Source of the DNA: JANNBN01 sp031385545 | GTDB taxonomy: Bacteria > Actinomycetota > Acidimicrobiia > Acidimicrobiales > JANYDT01 | DNA length: 64,000 nucleotides | Reading direction: 5' to 3' | Assembly (NCBI GenBank): GCA_031385545.1 | Contig: JANNBN010000129.1 | Span: 65,685 to 129,684 of the forward strand | Part shown: positions 8,660 to 17,217 of the stretch, in pieces | Position numbering within the stretch: position 1 is the stretch's first letter | How the letters are laid out: each line of letters starts with the position of its first letter | Translations under genes and position numbers: made by a program | The notes under the pieces: generated by a model | What the model saw: only the letters and a program-made list of their open reading frames with translations | Told to the model about the DNA's origin: nothing | The model's database searches: none

Positions 8660-9526
8660 CTACTTGTAGACGTAGAAGCCGCGACCGGATTTTCGGCCGA
8701 GCAGACCAGCTTCCACCATCCGGCTGAGCAACGGCGGCGGAGCGTAGAGCTGTTCCTTGAACTCGGTGTAAAGGCTCTCGGCAACGGCCATTGTGGTGTC
8801 GAGCCCGATGAGGTCGCACAGACGAAGCGGACCCATCGGGTGCGCGCAACCTTCGACCATGCCTGCATCGATGTCGTCGGCGGTTGCGAAGCCGGACTCC
8901 ATCATGCGGATGGCCTGGAGTATGTACGGAATCAGCAACGCGTTGACGATGAACCCCGCCCGGTCCTTCGAGCGGATGACACGCTTGTTCAACGTCGTGG
9001 CGGCGAAATGCTCGGCGACGGCGGCGGTCTCGGAGGAAGTGAGGAGCGACGTGACCAGTTCGACCAGCTTCAGCACCGGCACCGGGTTGAAGAAGTGGAT
9101 GCCAACCACCTGCGCCGGCCGCTGTGTCGCCATGGCGAGCTTCATGATGGGGATCGACGACGTGTTGGAGGCGAGAACTGCCGAGGGGCTGCTCACGACG
9201 TCGTCGAGACGCCGAAACACGTCGGTCTTGGCTGCCTCGTCCTCAAGGATGGCTTCCACGACCAGATCGCGGTCGTGGAGCGAGTGGAAGTCGTGCGTGA
9301 CGGTGATCAGGTCGAGTGCCCGGTCACGGATCTCGGCGTTGAGTTTGCCGGCACTGACAGCTCGTTCCATCGATCCGTGAATCCGCTTCAGCGCCCGTTC
9401 AGCGGCCGCAGCGTCGGACTCGACGACGATGGTGGGGCATCCCGCACGGCCGCAGACCTCGGCGATGCCGGAGCCCATGAGACCGCCGCCGATGACGCCG
9501 ATCCGCGAGAAGGTGTTGCTTGACAT
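8660..9526 (-). CDS. 3-hydroxyacyl-CoA (3-hydroxybutyryl-CoA) dehydrogenase
   Basis: A 288-residue NAD(P)-dependent dehydrogenase that interconverts 3-hydroxyacyl-CoA and 3-oxoacyl-CoA. The N-terminal Rossmann fold has IGVIGGGLMGSGIAE (residues 8-22). Catalytic residues lie in SNTSS and GIHFFNPVPVLKLVE (His and Glu), and the C-terminal domain has the KDRAGFIVNALL and HPMGPLRLCDLIGLD signatures. Length matches the single-domain 3-hydroxybutyryl-CoA dehydrogenase (Hbd/FadB2) group. The start is ATG 9526, with an alternative ATG two codons upstream. It is divergent from the acyl-CoA ligase gene at 9661, consistent with a role in fatty acid or short-chain acyl-CoA metabolism. Confidence 0.92.
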   Translation of the reverse strand: MSSNTFSRIGVIGGGLMGSGIAEVCGRAGCPTIVVESDAAAAERALKRIHGSMERAVSAGKLNAEIRDRALDLITVTHDFHSLHDRDLVVEAILEDEAAKTDVFRRLDDVVSSPSAVLASNTSSIPIMKLAMATQRPAQVVGIHFFNPVPVLKLVELVTSLLTSSETAAVAEHFAATTLNKRVIRSKDRAGFIVNALLIPYILQAIRMMESGFATADDIDAGMVEGCAHPMGPLRLCDLIGLDTTMAVAESLYTEFKEQLYAPPPLLSRMVEAGLLGRKSGRGFYVYK

Positions 9527-9660
9527 GGCCATCCAATGCTGCGGTTGTGTGAGGGTTGCCTGTTCCACCAGGTTACGGGCAGGGGCCCGCCAGTCTGTCA
9601 GGCGATACGGTGACGCCGATCCCTCCGGGGCCCGACAACCGATACAAGGAGTTTTACCAA

Positions 9661-11211
9661 ATGAAGGTCCAGTTCACCGTCGGCGACTATCTCAACCGCG
9701 CTGTGCTCGTCTATCCGGACCGAACCGCTGTTGTCGATGAGCCGGGAACCGCAGGGTCGCTCGGCTCGTTCACCTACGCAAGCTTCGGCAGGCGGGTCCG
9801 AAACTTCGCACGCAAGTTGGAAGATCTCGGTGTCGGAATCGGTGATCGGGTGGCAATCGTGTCACCCAACTCGGCGCGTCTTCTGATCTCGTTCTGGGGC
9901 ACGTCGCAGTTCGGCCGAGTGCTCGTGCCGATCAACTTCCGGCTCAACTTCGAAGAGATCAGCTACATCATCGGGCACTCGGGTGCAACAGTCGTGTTCG
10001 TCGATCCAGACCAGTACGAGGTGTGCAAGGACCTGCCGGTAAAGCGCCTCGTGGTGATGGACGGTGTCGGCGACGCGGGCTGGTTCGACGAGATTGCCGA
10101 GGGTGCTGCGGAGCCCACGGCGTGGGAGGCGAACGAAGACGCCACCGCCACCGTCAACTACACGTCGGGCACAACCGCTCGCCCGAAGGGCGTGCAGGTC
10201 ACGCATCGCAACGCGTGGACGAATGCCGCCATCTTCGGTTGGCACACCAGCGTGTCGGATCGCGATGTCTATCTGCACACGCTGCCGATGTTCCACTGCA
10301 ACGGGTGGGGGCAGGTGTACGCGGTCACGGGTATGGGTGGCACTCACATCGTGCTGCGCAAGGTCGATGGGGACGACATCCTCAACCGGGTGCACCTGCA
10401 CGGGGTCAACTTCATGTGCGGGGCACCGGTGGTGGTGGCCATGGCGCTCGACGCTGCGGCCAAGCGTCGGGCCGGAGGTGAGCCGGTGCCCGGGCGGTAT
10501 CTCGTGCGGATGGTCGTGGCCGGAGCGCCCCCACCCTCCAAGACCATCGAGCGTGTCGAAACCGATCTCGGGTGGGAGTTCATCCAGATCTACGGGCTCA
10601 CGGAAACGTCGCCGTTACTCACCATCAACCGCACGCGCGCCGAGTGGGACCATCTCGACGTTGCAGACCGAGCCAGGTTGCTGTCCAGGGCCGGGGCCCC
10701 GGCCCTCGGGGTAACGATGAAGATCAGCGAAGAGGGTGAGGTCCTGGCACGCGCCAACCACGTCTTCGAAGGCTACTGGGAGCAGCCGGAAGAGAGCGCA
10801 AAGGCGCTGCATGACGGCTTCTTCCACACCGGGGACGGCGGGTTCATGGACGGTGCCTACGTGGTCATCGCCGATCGGAAGAAGGACGTGATCATCTCAG
10901 GCGGGGAGAACGTGTCGTCGATCGAGGTTGAAGATTGCTTGTTCCAACACCCGGCTGTGGCTGAATGCGCAGTGATCGGTGTACCAGACGAGAAGTGGGG
11001 GGAAACGGTCAAGGCTCTTGTTGTCCTGCGACCCGGGGTGTCGGCCACGGATCGCGAACTGATCGATTTCACGCGGTCGAAGCTGTCGCACTTCAAATGC
11101 CCGGCTTCGATCGAGATTCGACCGGAGTTGGCGCGCACAGCGACTGGCAAGCTGCAGAAGTCCAAGCTCCGAGAGCCCTACTGGAAGGGGCACGAGAAGT
11201 CTGTCAACTGA
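9661..11211 (+). CDS. Fatty-acid/acyl-CoA ligase (AMP-binding enzyme)
   Basis: A 516-residue adenylate-forming enzyme that activates a carboxylic acid to its acyl-CoA with ATP. Motifs are YTSGTTARPKGVQVTH (the P-loop), IYGLTETSP, a HTGDGGFMD hinge region (usually TGD), DRKKDVIISGGENVSS and a C-terminal TATGKLQKSKLR with the catalytic lysine. The start ATG 9661 follows an AAGGAG ribosome-binding site at 9646-9651 with ideal spacing; the frame is open further upstream without such a site. The adjacent divergent 3-hydroxyacyl-CoA dehydrogenase suggests a fatty-acid degradation role. Chain-length specificity cannot be read. Confidence 0.92.
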   Translation: MKVQFTVGDYLNRAVLVYPDRTAVVDEPGTAGSLGSFTYASFGRRVRNFARKLEDLGVGIGDRVAIVSPNSARLLISFWGTSQFGRVLVPINFRLNFEEISYIIGHSGATVVFVDPDQYEVCKDLPVKRLVVMDGVGDAGWFDEIAEGAAEPTAWEANEDATATVNYTSGTTARPKGVQVTHRNAWTNAAIFGWHTSVSDRDVYLHTLPMFHCNGWGQVYAVTGMGGTHIVLRKVDGDDILNRVHLHGVNFMCGAPVVVAMALDAAAKRRAGGEPVPGRYLVRMVVAGAPPPSKTIERVETDLGWEFIQIYGLTETSPLLTINRTRAEWDHLDVADRARLLSRAGAPALGVTMKISEEGEVLARANHVFEGYWEQPEESAKALHDGFFHTGDGGFMDGAYVVIADRKKDVIISGGENVSSIEVEDCLFQHPAVAECAVIGVPDEKWGETVKALVVLRPGVSATDRELIDFTRSKLSHFKCPASIEIRPELARTATGKLQKSKLREPYWKGHEKSVN

Positions 11212-11343
11212 AGCAAACCAGCGGGTCGCGCTGATGCACCGCCACCGGGTGCAGTGTCGCATCACCAATCCTGGGCATGACCTTGAAGGTCCTCATTGTC
11301 GAAGAATGAAGGGTGAACAGTCGTCATCCAGCAGGAGGCTTCG

Positions 11344-12183
11344 ATGCCAGGCCAATTCTTCGTTGACGAACACTGCCGCCAGGTCGTGCTGATCCGGTGG
11401 GACATGGGTGTGAAGTTCATCGACATCGAGTTCGCCGGTGCGCGACTCGCGCGGCTCGACGGCCCCGACATCCTGCTGTCGACCGGAATGCAGGGCGCTG
11501 CGCCGGACGGCAATCATCTTGTGGTCGGCGCCACACGCGAGTCGGGTCCCATCACGTTCTACGTGCAGCACGCCGGCGTCTACCTCACGCCGGAACCGGT
11601 GGATTACGCGATGCATCCGCCTGTGGTCGAGATCATTGACGCGCTCAACTCCACCGGCCGGGCAGGGGCATCGCAAGCCGGGCTTTCGATGGACTCGAAG
11701 GGCCGGCTGGTGAAGGATGGTCTCGTCGTCGATGACACGGTGCTGACGTACGCAGCGGGAGCACGAAAGGTTGACCACAGCGCGATCACCAAGGGCCGCA
11801 TCTGGATCGGAATTGTGGCAGGCCTTTCGCTTCCGTTCGTGGCGCTCATCGCGTTCTTCGCGTCGCTCGGAAGCGTGTTCCTGATTGGTTCACCGGATCT
11901 GACCATGGCGGAGAAAGCAAAGATCATCGGTGCGGTTGTATACGTCGTTGCGTTACTCATCGTGCTGGTGTTGGCGCTGGTGTTCTCCTTCAAGAAGCTC
12001 CCGTCGTTCGGTCCGGCCAAGCTTGCGATGGTCCTGTGCCTGATCGGGTCACCGATCATCGGCTGGGCAATCCTGTATTTTGGACTGAAAGCGCTCGGAA
12101 ATGCACAAGACCAGGCCGAGTCCATGGTCTACAACGCCGACCGCGAGGCACACATCGCCAACACCGGCCAACGCACGCTGTGA
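11344..12183 (+). CDS. Membrane protein of unknown function with an N-terminal soluble domain
   Basis: A 279-residue protein not recognised. Residues 1-140 form a soluble, beta-rich domain (for example VVLIRWDMGVKFIDIEFAG). Three hydrophobic helices follow, at about residues 157-185, 193-217 and 225-245, then a charged tail. It is a single gene between the acyl-CoA ligase gene and the convergent thioesterase gene. Codon use and strong third-position GC look native. Confidence 0.7.
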   Translation: MPGQFFVDEHCRQVVLIRWDMGVKFIDIEFAGARLARLDGPDILLSTGMQGAAPDGNHLVVGATRESGPITFYVQHAGVYLTPEPVDYAMHPPVVEIIDALNSTGRAGASQAGLSMDSKGRLVKDGLVVDDTVLTYAAGARKVDHSAITKGRIWIGIVAGLSLPFVALIAFFASLGSVFLIGSPDLTMAEKAKIIGAVVYVVALLIVLVLALVFSFKKLPSFGPAKLAMVLCLIGSPIIGWAILYFGLKALGNAQDQAESMVYNADREAHIANTGQRTL

Positions 12184-12228
12184 CACTGTCAGCCTGGCGT
12201 CGGCGGAGGCGGCAACGTCAGCGGAGAC

Positions 12229-12666
12229 CTAGCTCGGTCTGACGTACGTTCCTTGGGCCACGGCAACGCTGGCGACACCATCGCCGGTCGGCGAATCCAT
12301 CCAACAACGCACCGAACCAATGACGGAGCGGCGGCCGGCGTGGTGCACGTCGGCCCGGGCGTAGAGCGTGGTACCCCGGGCAGGACGCAAGTAGCGGATG
12401 GACAGTTCGCTGGTGAGTGCCATGGGCTCGATGCCGACCGACGCGAAGAGCGCGTACCAGAGCGCGCAGTCCGCAAGGCCGAAAACAGTCGGCCCACTGA
12501 TGATTGCACCGGGACGCAACGTCTGAGCTTCAGGGGTCATTGCGACAATTGCCCAGGTCGGCCCCGTCGCAGTCGCTGCACCGCTTGCCCCTCCGGGCCA
12601 CAACTCGGTGACGACCCGGTTGATCTCGTCGGGCGTAGCCAGCGCGTGCTGCGGCGGCCAGGTCAC
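12229..12666 (-). CDS. PaaI-family hotdog thioesterase
   Basis: A 145-residue single hotdog-fold protein, probably an acyl-CoA thioesterase. The segment RPGAIISGPTVFGLADCALWYALFA corresponds to the central hotdog helix with its catalytic Asp, and LTSELSIRYLRPARG and SVIGSVRCW are the following strands. Its GTG start overlaps the stop of the acyl-CoA dehydrogenase gene by 4 bp (GTGA, 12663-12666), so the two form a coupled pair. Hydrolysis of an acyl-CoA formed by or feeding that dehydrogenase is the obvious inference. Confidence 0.85.
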   Translation of the reverse strand: MTWPPQHALATPDEINRVVTELWPGGASGAATATGPTWAIVAMTPEAQTLRPGAIISGPTVFGLADCALWYALFASVGIEPMALTSELSIRYLRPARGTTLYARADVHHAGRRSVIGSVRCWMDSPTGDGVASVAVAQGTYVRPS

Positions 12667-14441
12667 TGGCTGGCCAATTGTTCGACAGGGATTGCGAACA
12701 ACTGCTCAGCTCCGGCTGTGACTTGCTGGGTGAGGCCGTCGATGGTGCTGAGGATCTGTCCCATGTAGAACTCGCTGGTAGCCAATTTGGCCGCAGCGTA
12801 CGGGTCGGCCGGTGACGCAGCGGCAACAACGGCTTGCTTGCCCATCAGCCATCCGCCCACGACGGTGGCAACCACACGCAGGTACGGGGTGGCACCCGAC
12901 ATGCCGTCGACAGCCGACTGGCGCCCTGGGCCAAGCATCCACTTGGTGAGCGCCTCCATCGTGTCGATCGCGGCTGCTAGCCGTCGCGCAAGTTCTGCGT
13001 CCGTCTGAGCGAGCGGCGTGAGGTCTGTACGCATACGGCCGATGAGGTCGGCCACGGCTGCTCCGCCCCGTAACCCAAGCTTGCGGCCGTACAGGTCGAG
13101 GGCTTGAATGCCGTTCGTGCCTTCGTAGATGGCTGCGATGCGCACGTCCCGGTAAAGCTGCGAGACGCCGGTGTCCTCGCAGAAACCCATTCCGCCGTGA
13201 ATCTGCACGGCAAGGGAGCACAGCTCGTTGCCGAGGTCGGTGCACCAGGCCTTGGAGAGCGGGGTCAGCAGGTCAGCCAATTCTTGTCCGGCCGCCCGCT
13301 CCTGAGGGGTGCCTCCGTGGCGGGTTTCGTCGATGGCTCGTGCGTTCAGGAAGATCAGATGGCGCATGGCTTCGATCTGGCTGCGCATGGTCATGAGCAT
13401 GCGACGGATGTCGGGGTGGCCGACGATGGGATCGGTGAGGGCCCCGCCGATCGGACGGCCCTGAACACGTGTGGTGGCATGCGCAACCGCGTGTTGATAT
13501 GCGCGCTCAGCAAGTGAAAGACCCTGCTGGCCGACAGCTAGGCGTGCGGTGTTCATCATCACGAACATGGTGCGCATGCCGGTGTCGAGCTCGCCGACCA
13601 GTTCGCCGACCGCACCGGCTCCGCCGTCACCGAACGCAAGGACACACGTTGGAGACGCATGAATCCCCATCTTGTGTTCGGTCGAGACCAAGCGCACGTC
13701 GTTGAGCGTTCCTGGCGTGCCGTCAGCGTTCGGTAGGTACTTGGGCACGATGAAGCAGCTGATGCCTTTGGTGCCCGCCGGTGAGCCGTCGACGCGAGCA
13801 AGTACAAGATGAACGATGTTGTCGGCCATGTCATGCTCGCCCCACGTGATGTAGATCTTCTGGCCGGTGATACGCCACGTGCCGTCGTCCGCCTTCACGG
13901 CCCGGGTGCGCAGCGCACCTACGTCACTGCCGGCTTCGGGCTCGGTGAGGTTCATGGTGCCGGTCCACTCACCGCTGACAAGCTTGCGCAGGTAGGTCTC
14001 CTTCTGCGCCTCTGACCCGTATGCATGCAGAGCATCGATTGCGCCCTGGGTGAGCATGGGGCACAGTGCCAGCGCCATGTTGGATGACTGGAGCAGTTCG
14101 CTCATGGCGATGCCGGTGAGATGCGGGAACCCACCTCCGCCGTATTCGGGATCAAGGGACACGCTCGCCCAGCCGCCCTGCGCGTAAGCCTGGTAGGCGT
14201 TGCGAAAACCGGTTGGCGTCCGGATTGTGGACGCCTCTGTGTCGACCCGCAGTCCTTCGCGGTCGCCGATCTCGTTGGTGGGAGACCAGACGTCGGTGAT
14301 CAGCCGGGCGAACTCGTCGAGGAGCCCCGCGACCGTCTCGCTGTCGGCGTGCTCGAAACCAGGGAGCTCGGTGAGATCGTCGGACCCGACCATGTCGAGT
14401 GAGAATCGGATGTCGCGCAGGGGCGCTGTGTACTGCAACAT
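12663..14441 (-). CDS. Acyl-CoA dehydrogenase (FadE5-like long form)
   Basis: A 592-residue flavoprotein dehydrogenase, longer than the usual 380-residue form. An extra N-terminal region (about 60 residues, beginning MLQYTAPLRDIRFSLD) precedes the normal three domains, and a C-terminal four-helix extension of about 120 residues follows, as in the FadE5/DUF-extended group. MNLTEPEAGSDVGALRT and the IAAIYEGTNGIQALDLYGRKL motif with the catalytic Glu are clear. It forms the first desaturation step of beta-oxidation of a fatty acyl-CoA, with its FAD reoxidised by ETF. It is the upstream gene of a coupled pair with the PaaI thioesterase. Confidence 0.92.
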   Translation of the reverse strand: MLQYTAPLRDIRFSLDMVGSDDLTELPGFEHADSETVAGLLDEFARLITDVWSPTNEIGDREGLRVDTEASTIRTPTGFRNAYQAYAQGGWASVSLDPEYGGGGFPHLTGIAMSELLQSSNMALALCPMLTQGAIDALHAYGSEAQKETYLRKLVSGEWTGTMNLTEPEAGSDVGALRTRAVKADDGTWRITGQKIYITWGEHDMADNIVHLVLARVDGSPAGTKGISCFIVPKYLPNADGTPGTLNDVRLVSTEHKMGIHASPTCVLAFGDGGAGAVGELVGELDTGMRTMFVMMNTARLAVGQQGLSLAERAYQHAVAHATTRVQGRPIGGALTDPIVGHPDIRRMLMTMRSQIEAMRHLIFLNARAIDETRHGGTPQERAAGQELADLLTPLSKAWCTDLGNELCSLAVQIHGGMGFCEDTGVSQLYRDVRIAAIYEGTNGIQALDLYGRKLGLRGGAAVADLIGRMRTDLTPLAQTDAELARRLAAAIDTMEALTKWMLGPGRQSAVDGMSGATPYLRVVATVVGGWLMGKQAVVAAASPADPYAAAKLATSEFYMGQILSTIDGLTQQVTAGAEQLFAIPVEQLASQ

Positions 14442-14493
14442 GCGCCCAGTCTGCCCGCCGAGAGGCGTCGGGCGGTAGTCCGCTGGTTGATGA

Positions 14494-15501
14494 TTACGGT
14501 TGCCAGCCCGAGAATGCGTCGATCATGGCCGGAACGTCGCCGAGCGGGTACAGGATCGGGCAAGTGGTGCCGTTCTTGATGTATTCAGCCACCTTGGCCC
14601 GGGCCTCGGCAGGGGTGCCCGAGGCTGTGAGCATCTGCACGATCTCGTCGGGAACCAGCTTGGACGCTGCCTCGACCTGATCGTGGGTAGCCGGCCACGT
14701 CAGCACCTCGCCGACCTTGTCCAACAGGCTTTGCGGAACGCCGCTGGCTTTCATGATGTGGGGCTGCTGGCCCAGGTACTGAGTCACCATCATGCGTGCC
14801 ATGTCCAGGGCAGTCTTGCGGTCCTCGTGCACGGAACACACCACCAGCTGTGGCCGGTCGATGTCATAAGCGGACTTACCACGTTTCGCCGCGCCGCGTT
14901 CCAACGCTTCCATGGCCCGTGCGTTGTAGTCGGGTGACACCAGGTAATTGAGCACGACCCCATCAGCGATCTCACCCGTGAGCTCCATCATCTGCATGCC
15001 GGTTGCACCGATGTAGATGGGCACTTCTTTGGCCCGCCGCTCTTGGTACACGTAGTCCAGTTCGATGCCATCGACCTTGACGTAGTGGCCATTGAAGGTA
15101 ACTGTCTCGTTGGCCAGCAACGCGCGGCACACGGTGACAACCTCCTTCATGACGGTGAGCGGACGAGCCCGTTCGATACCAACCTTGGCGGCGAGCGGGT
15201 CCCACCAGGCGCCAAGGCCAAGAATGATTCGGCCCGGAGCGAGATCGTCGAGCGTGGAGAACGTGGCGGCCAAGCGTGCCGGGTTGCGGCTCCAGCAATC
15301 CGCCACGCCCGAGCCGACCTTGATGGTGTCGGTCACCGCTGCAAACGCGGCCATCGGTGGGATGGCGTCGCGAACCAAGCGGCTCTCGGCCTGCCAGACC
15401 GCGTCGAAGCCCTTCTGCTCGGCGTAGCGGACGATGTCCATGCCCTCGCGGATTGTGTGGGCGTCCTGCAGGTAGAGAGCAACTCGCTGAGTCGGGGTCA
15501 T
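14494..15501 (-). CDS. Luciferase-like (LLM class) flavin/F420-dependent oxidoreductase
   Basis: A 335-residue TIM-barrel oxidoreductase of the bacterial luciferase superfamily. Typical segments are VRYAEQKGFDAVWQAESR (early), FSTLDDLAPGRIILGLGAWW and the PIYIGATGMQMMELTGEIADG strand-loop. In actinobacteria most such proteins use coenzyme F420, which I infer here; FMN is possible. It resembles 5,10-methylenetetrahydromethanopterin reductase-like enzymes. The ATG 15501 directly precedes the first beta strand. It is read on the minus strand just downstream of a terminator (15526-15546), so it has its own promoter. Confidence 0.85.
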   Translation of the reverse strand: MTPTQRVALYLQDAHTIREGMDIVRYAEQKGFDAVWQAESRLVRDAIPPMAAFAAVTDTIKVGSGVADCWSRNPARLAATFSTLDDLAPGRIILGLGAWWDPLAAKVGIERARPLTVMKEVVTVCRALLANETVTFNGHYVKVDGIELDYVYQERRAKEVPIYIGATGMQMMELTGEIADGVVLNYLVSPDYNARAMEALERGAAKRGKSAYDIDRPQLVVCSVHEDRKTALDMARMMVTQYLGQQPHIMKASGVPQSLLDKVGEVLTWPATHDQVEAASKLVPDEIVQMLTASGTPAEARAKVAEYIKNGTTCPILYPLGDVPAMIDAFSGWQP

Positions 15502-15525
15502 GGACTGATTGTACGAAATGTAAAA

Positions 15526-15546
15526 CGCCCCGCCAGTGGCGGGGCG
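15526..15546 (-). terminator. Rho-independent terminator of the Bax inhibitor-like gene
   Basis: A perfect 9-bp GC-rich stem (CGCCCCGCC, 15526-15534; GGCGGGGCG, 15538-15546) with a 3-nt loop. Read on the minus strand it is followed by TTTTA. It lies 24 bp after the stop of the gene at 15570-16295, in the correct orientation. Confidence 0.85.
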
Positions 15547-15569
15547 CGACAAATGCCGAGAACTTGTGG

Positions 15570-16295
15570 TCAGCGGCGATTGAGCTTGACCAGGAGGCGC
15601 AGAATCTCCAGGTAGAGCCACGCAACGGTGACTAAGAGACCGAAGCCCGAATACCACGCCATATGGGCTGGCGCCCCGTGGCTGATGCCCTTGTCGATCA
15701 GGTCGAAGTCGAGGAGCAGGTTGAAGGCTGCCAGACCGGCGATCAACACCGACATGGCGATACCGAGCGGCGACGGGCTGGACAGGAACGACACGTTCAC
15801 GAAGAAACTGGCGATGAACGAGAAGAGGTACATGGCCGCGACGCCGAGCGTTGCGGTGAGCACAACGCTGCGCAGTCGGTCCGTGACCTTGATGGTGCCG
15901 GTGCGCCACAGCGTCCACATCACCGCGAACACGGCAATGGTGGCGAGCAGAGCCTGCAGGGCGACGCCGTTGTAGCGGACGTTGAGCACGTGGGAGAACG
16001 ATCCGACGAAGAGACCTTTCAGCACCGCGTACGCGAGGCCAAGGGGCATGGCCTGTCGCGGCCGGAAAGCGGTGACCAGGGCGACGCCGAAGGCTGCAAT
16101 GGCTACGAGCATCGTCCAGGCAGGGAAGCCGCCGTAGAAATCAGGTTCGGTCATCTGCCAACCGGCAAAGGATGCGATGCCGAATACGCCGAACAGTGTG
16201 GCGATGGCGTTGGCCGTTGCCTCTTTGGTCATGATGGCGGAACCGCCGGTACCGGCGCGCTCGAAGGCCTTCGGGGTGAGAACTGGGTTGGACAT
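15570..16295 (-). CDS. Bax inhibitor-1/YccA family membrane protein
   Basis: A 241-residue protein with seven hydrophobic segments. An N-terminal soluble region of about 30 residues starts SNPVLTPKAFERAG and carries the TKEATANAIATLFG entry into the first helix. The segments VLKGLFVGSFSHVLNVRYNG and LLLDFDLIDKGISHGAPAHMAWYSGFGLLVTVAWLY match the actinobacterial YccA/BI-1 group, including the DFD..D pH-sensing acidic residues known in BI-1 proteins. It probably forms a calcium/proton leak or stress-linked channel. The ATG at 16295 fits the usual N-terminus. It is a single gene with a strong terminator. Confidence 0.92.
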   Translation of the reverse strand: MSNPVLTPKAFERAGTGGSAIMTKEATANAIATLFGVFGIASFAGWQMTEPDFYGGFPAWTMLVAIAAFGVALVTAFRPRQAMPLGLAYAVLKGLFVGSFSHVLNVRYNGVALQALLATIAVFAVMWTLWRTGTIKVTDRLRSVVLTATLGVAAMYLFSFIASFFVNVSFLSSPSPLGIAMSVLIAGLAAFNLLLDFDLIDKGISHGAPAHMAWYSGFGLLVTVAWLYLEILRLLVKLNRR

Positions 16296-16356
16296 GGTCA
16301 CGAGTCTCCCACAGTCCGTCAACTATCTGCAACTAACAGTCGCAAAAGGAACCAAC

Positions 16357-17046
16357 CTACGGTGTCCACTCGACGTGCTGTGGGTCTGGGTTCGACCGAA
16401 ACGACATTCCCCACGTGAACCCGTTCGATCGGAAGATGTCGATCATTCGTTGCACTCCTGGCTCGCGCTCGACAACCTCATCCCACTTGGCGTTGTCGCC
16501 GAACGAACGCACGTCTGCTGCGAGGCCGTAACTGTGCTTCGAGATGCAGCCGGGGATGAACGCGCCAGTGATCGCGTCCTTGCATCGGCGCCGGTTCACC
16601 GTTCCGAACGAGGTGACGTGACGGCCGAGACCAGCAGCATCAACTTCAGCGACCGCGGCCGTGAAGCGGTCGTACACCTCCCGGTTGACCTGCACGGTGC
16701 AGGCGCCGGCGTTCAGCGGCCGGATTTCAGTGCAGGCGGCAAAGGCGTCTGGGAGGACCACGTCGACGAGCGCCACACCCGAACAGCTCACAGCCGTGGA
16801 CTCACCGTCTGCAGCGCATGACCCGATCCGGTCCCACGCCCGGTGTCGCTCCCATGCTGATCGTGCCGGCCACAGCAGCACCACAACAGTGGCGAGTAGC
16901 AGCGTGCTCGCTATCAGTGGCGTAACACGATCGCGATTTCGGCGCCCCCGCACACCCGGGCGCAACTTTTGTTTCGGGTGAGTTCGACGAATTGAACCGT
17001 GGCCGAGGCCGAAGCGTGGTCGGGTGTCGTTGCGCGGACCGACCAC
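16357..17046 (-). CDS. Membrane-anchored M15 family D-alanyl-D-alanine carboxypeptidase-like protein
   Basis: A 229-residue protein with a very basic N-terminus, one membrane anchor (about residues 43-60) and an extracytoplasmic peptidase domain. SKHSYGLAADVRSF (the S-x-H-x6-D zinc site) and the C-terminal PQHVEW (third ligand His) identify the M15B/C VanY/DacB-like family, which trims cell-wall peptides or cleaves L-Ala-D-Glu bonds. The GTG at 17046 gives a long arginine-rich head; a GTG at 16953 would put the anchor nearer the N-terminus and is a reasonable alternative. It is divergent from argG, with no obvious partner. Confidence 0.85.
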   Translation of the reverse strand: MVGPRNDTRPRFGLGHGSIRRTHPKQKLRPGVRGRRNRDRVTPLIASTLLLATVVVLLWPARSAWERHRAWDRIGSCAADGESTAVSCSGVALVDVVLPDAFAACTEIRPLNAGACTVQVNREVYDRFTAAVAEVDAAGLGRHVTSFGTVNRRRCKDAITGAFIPGCISKHSYGLAADVRSFGDNAKWDEVVEREPGVQRMIDIFRSNGFTWGMSFRSNPDPQHVEWTP

Positions 17047-17217
17047 ACCCCCCAGTCAACCAGAAGCGCCGACGTCACTCGCATGGGCGGGCGCGATGAA
17101 AGTCATCCCGGCACAAATTCGCTGGCACGCGGGTGGCCGCGCCGGAGTTGGCGGAATCTGCGCACGCTGGAGGGTGCAGGGCGAGCGCCGATCGCAGCGC
17201 CGCTAGCGTGATGCGCC

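Noticed and set aside
11235..11253. TGCACC/GGTGCA stem after the acyl-CoA ligase gene
   Set aside because: Only 6 bp with no T-tract; too weak to call a terminator.
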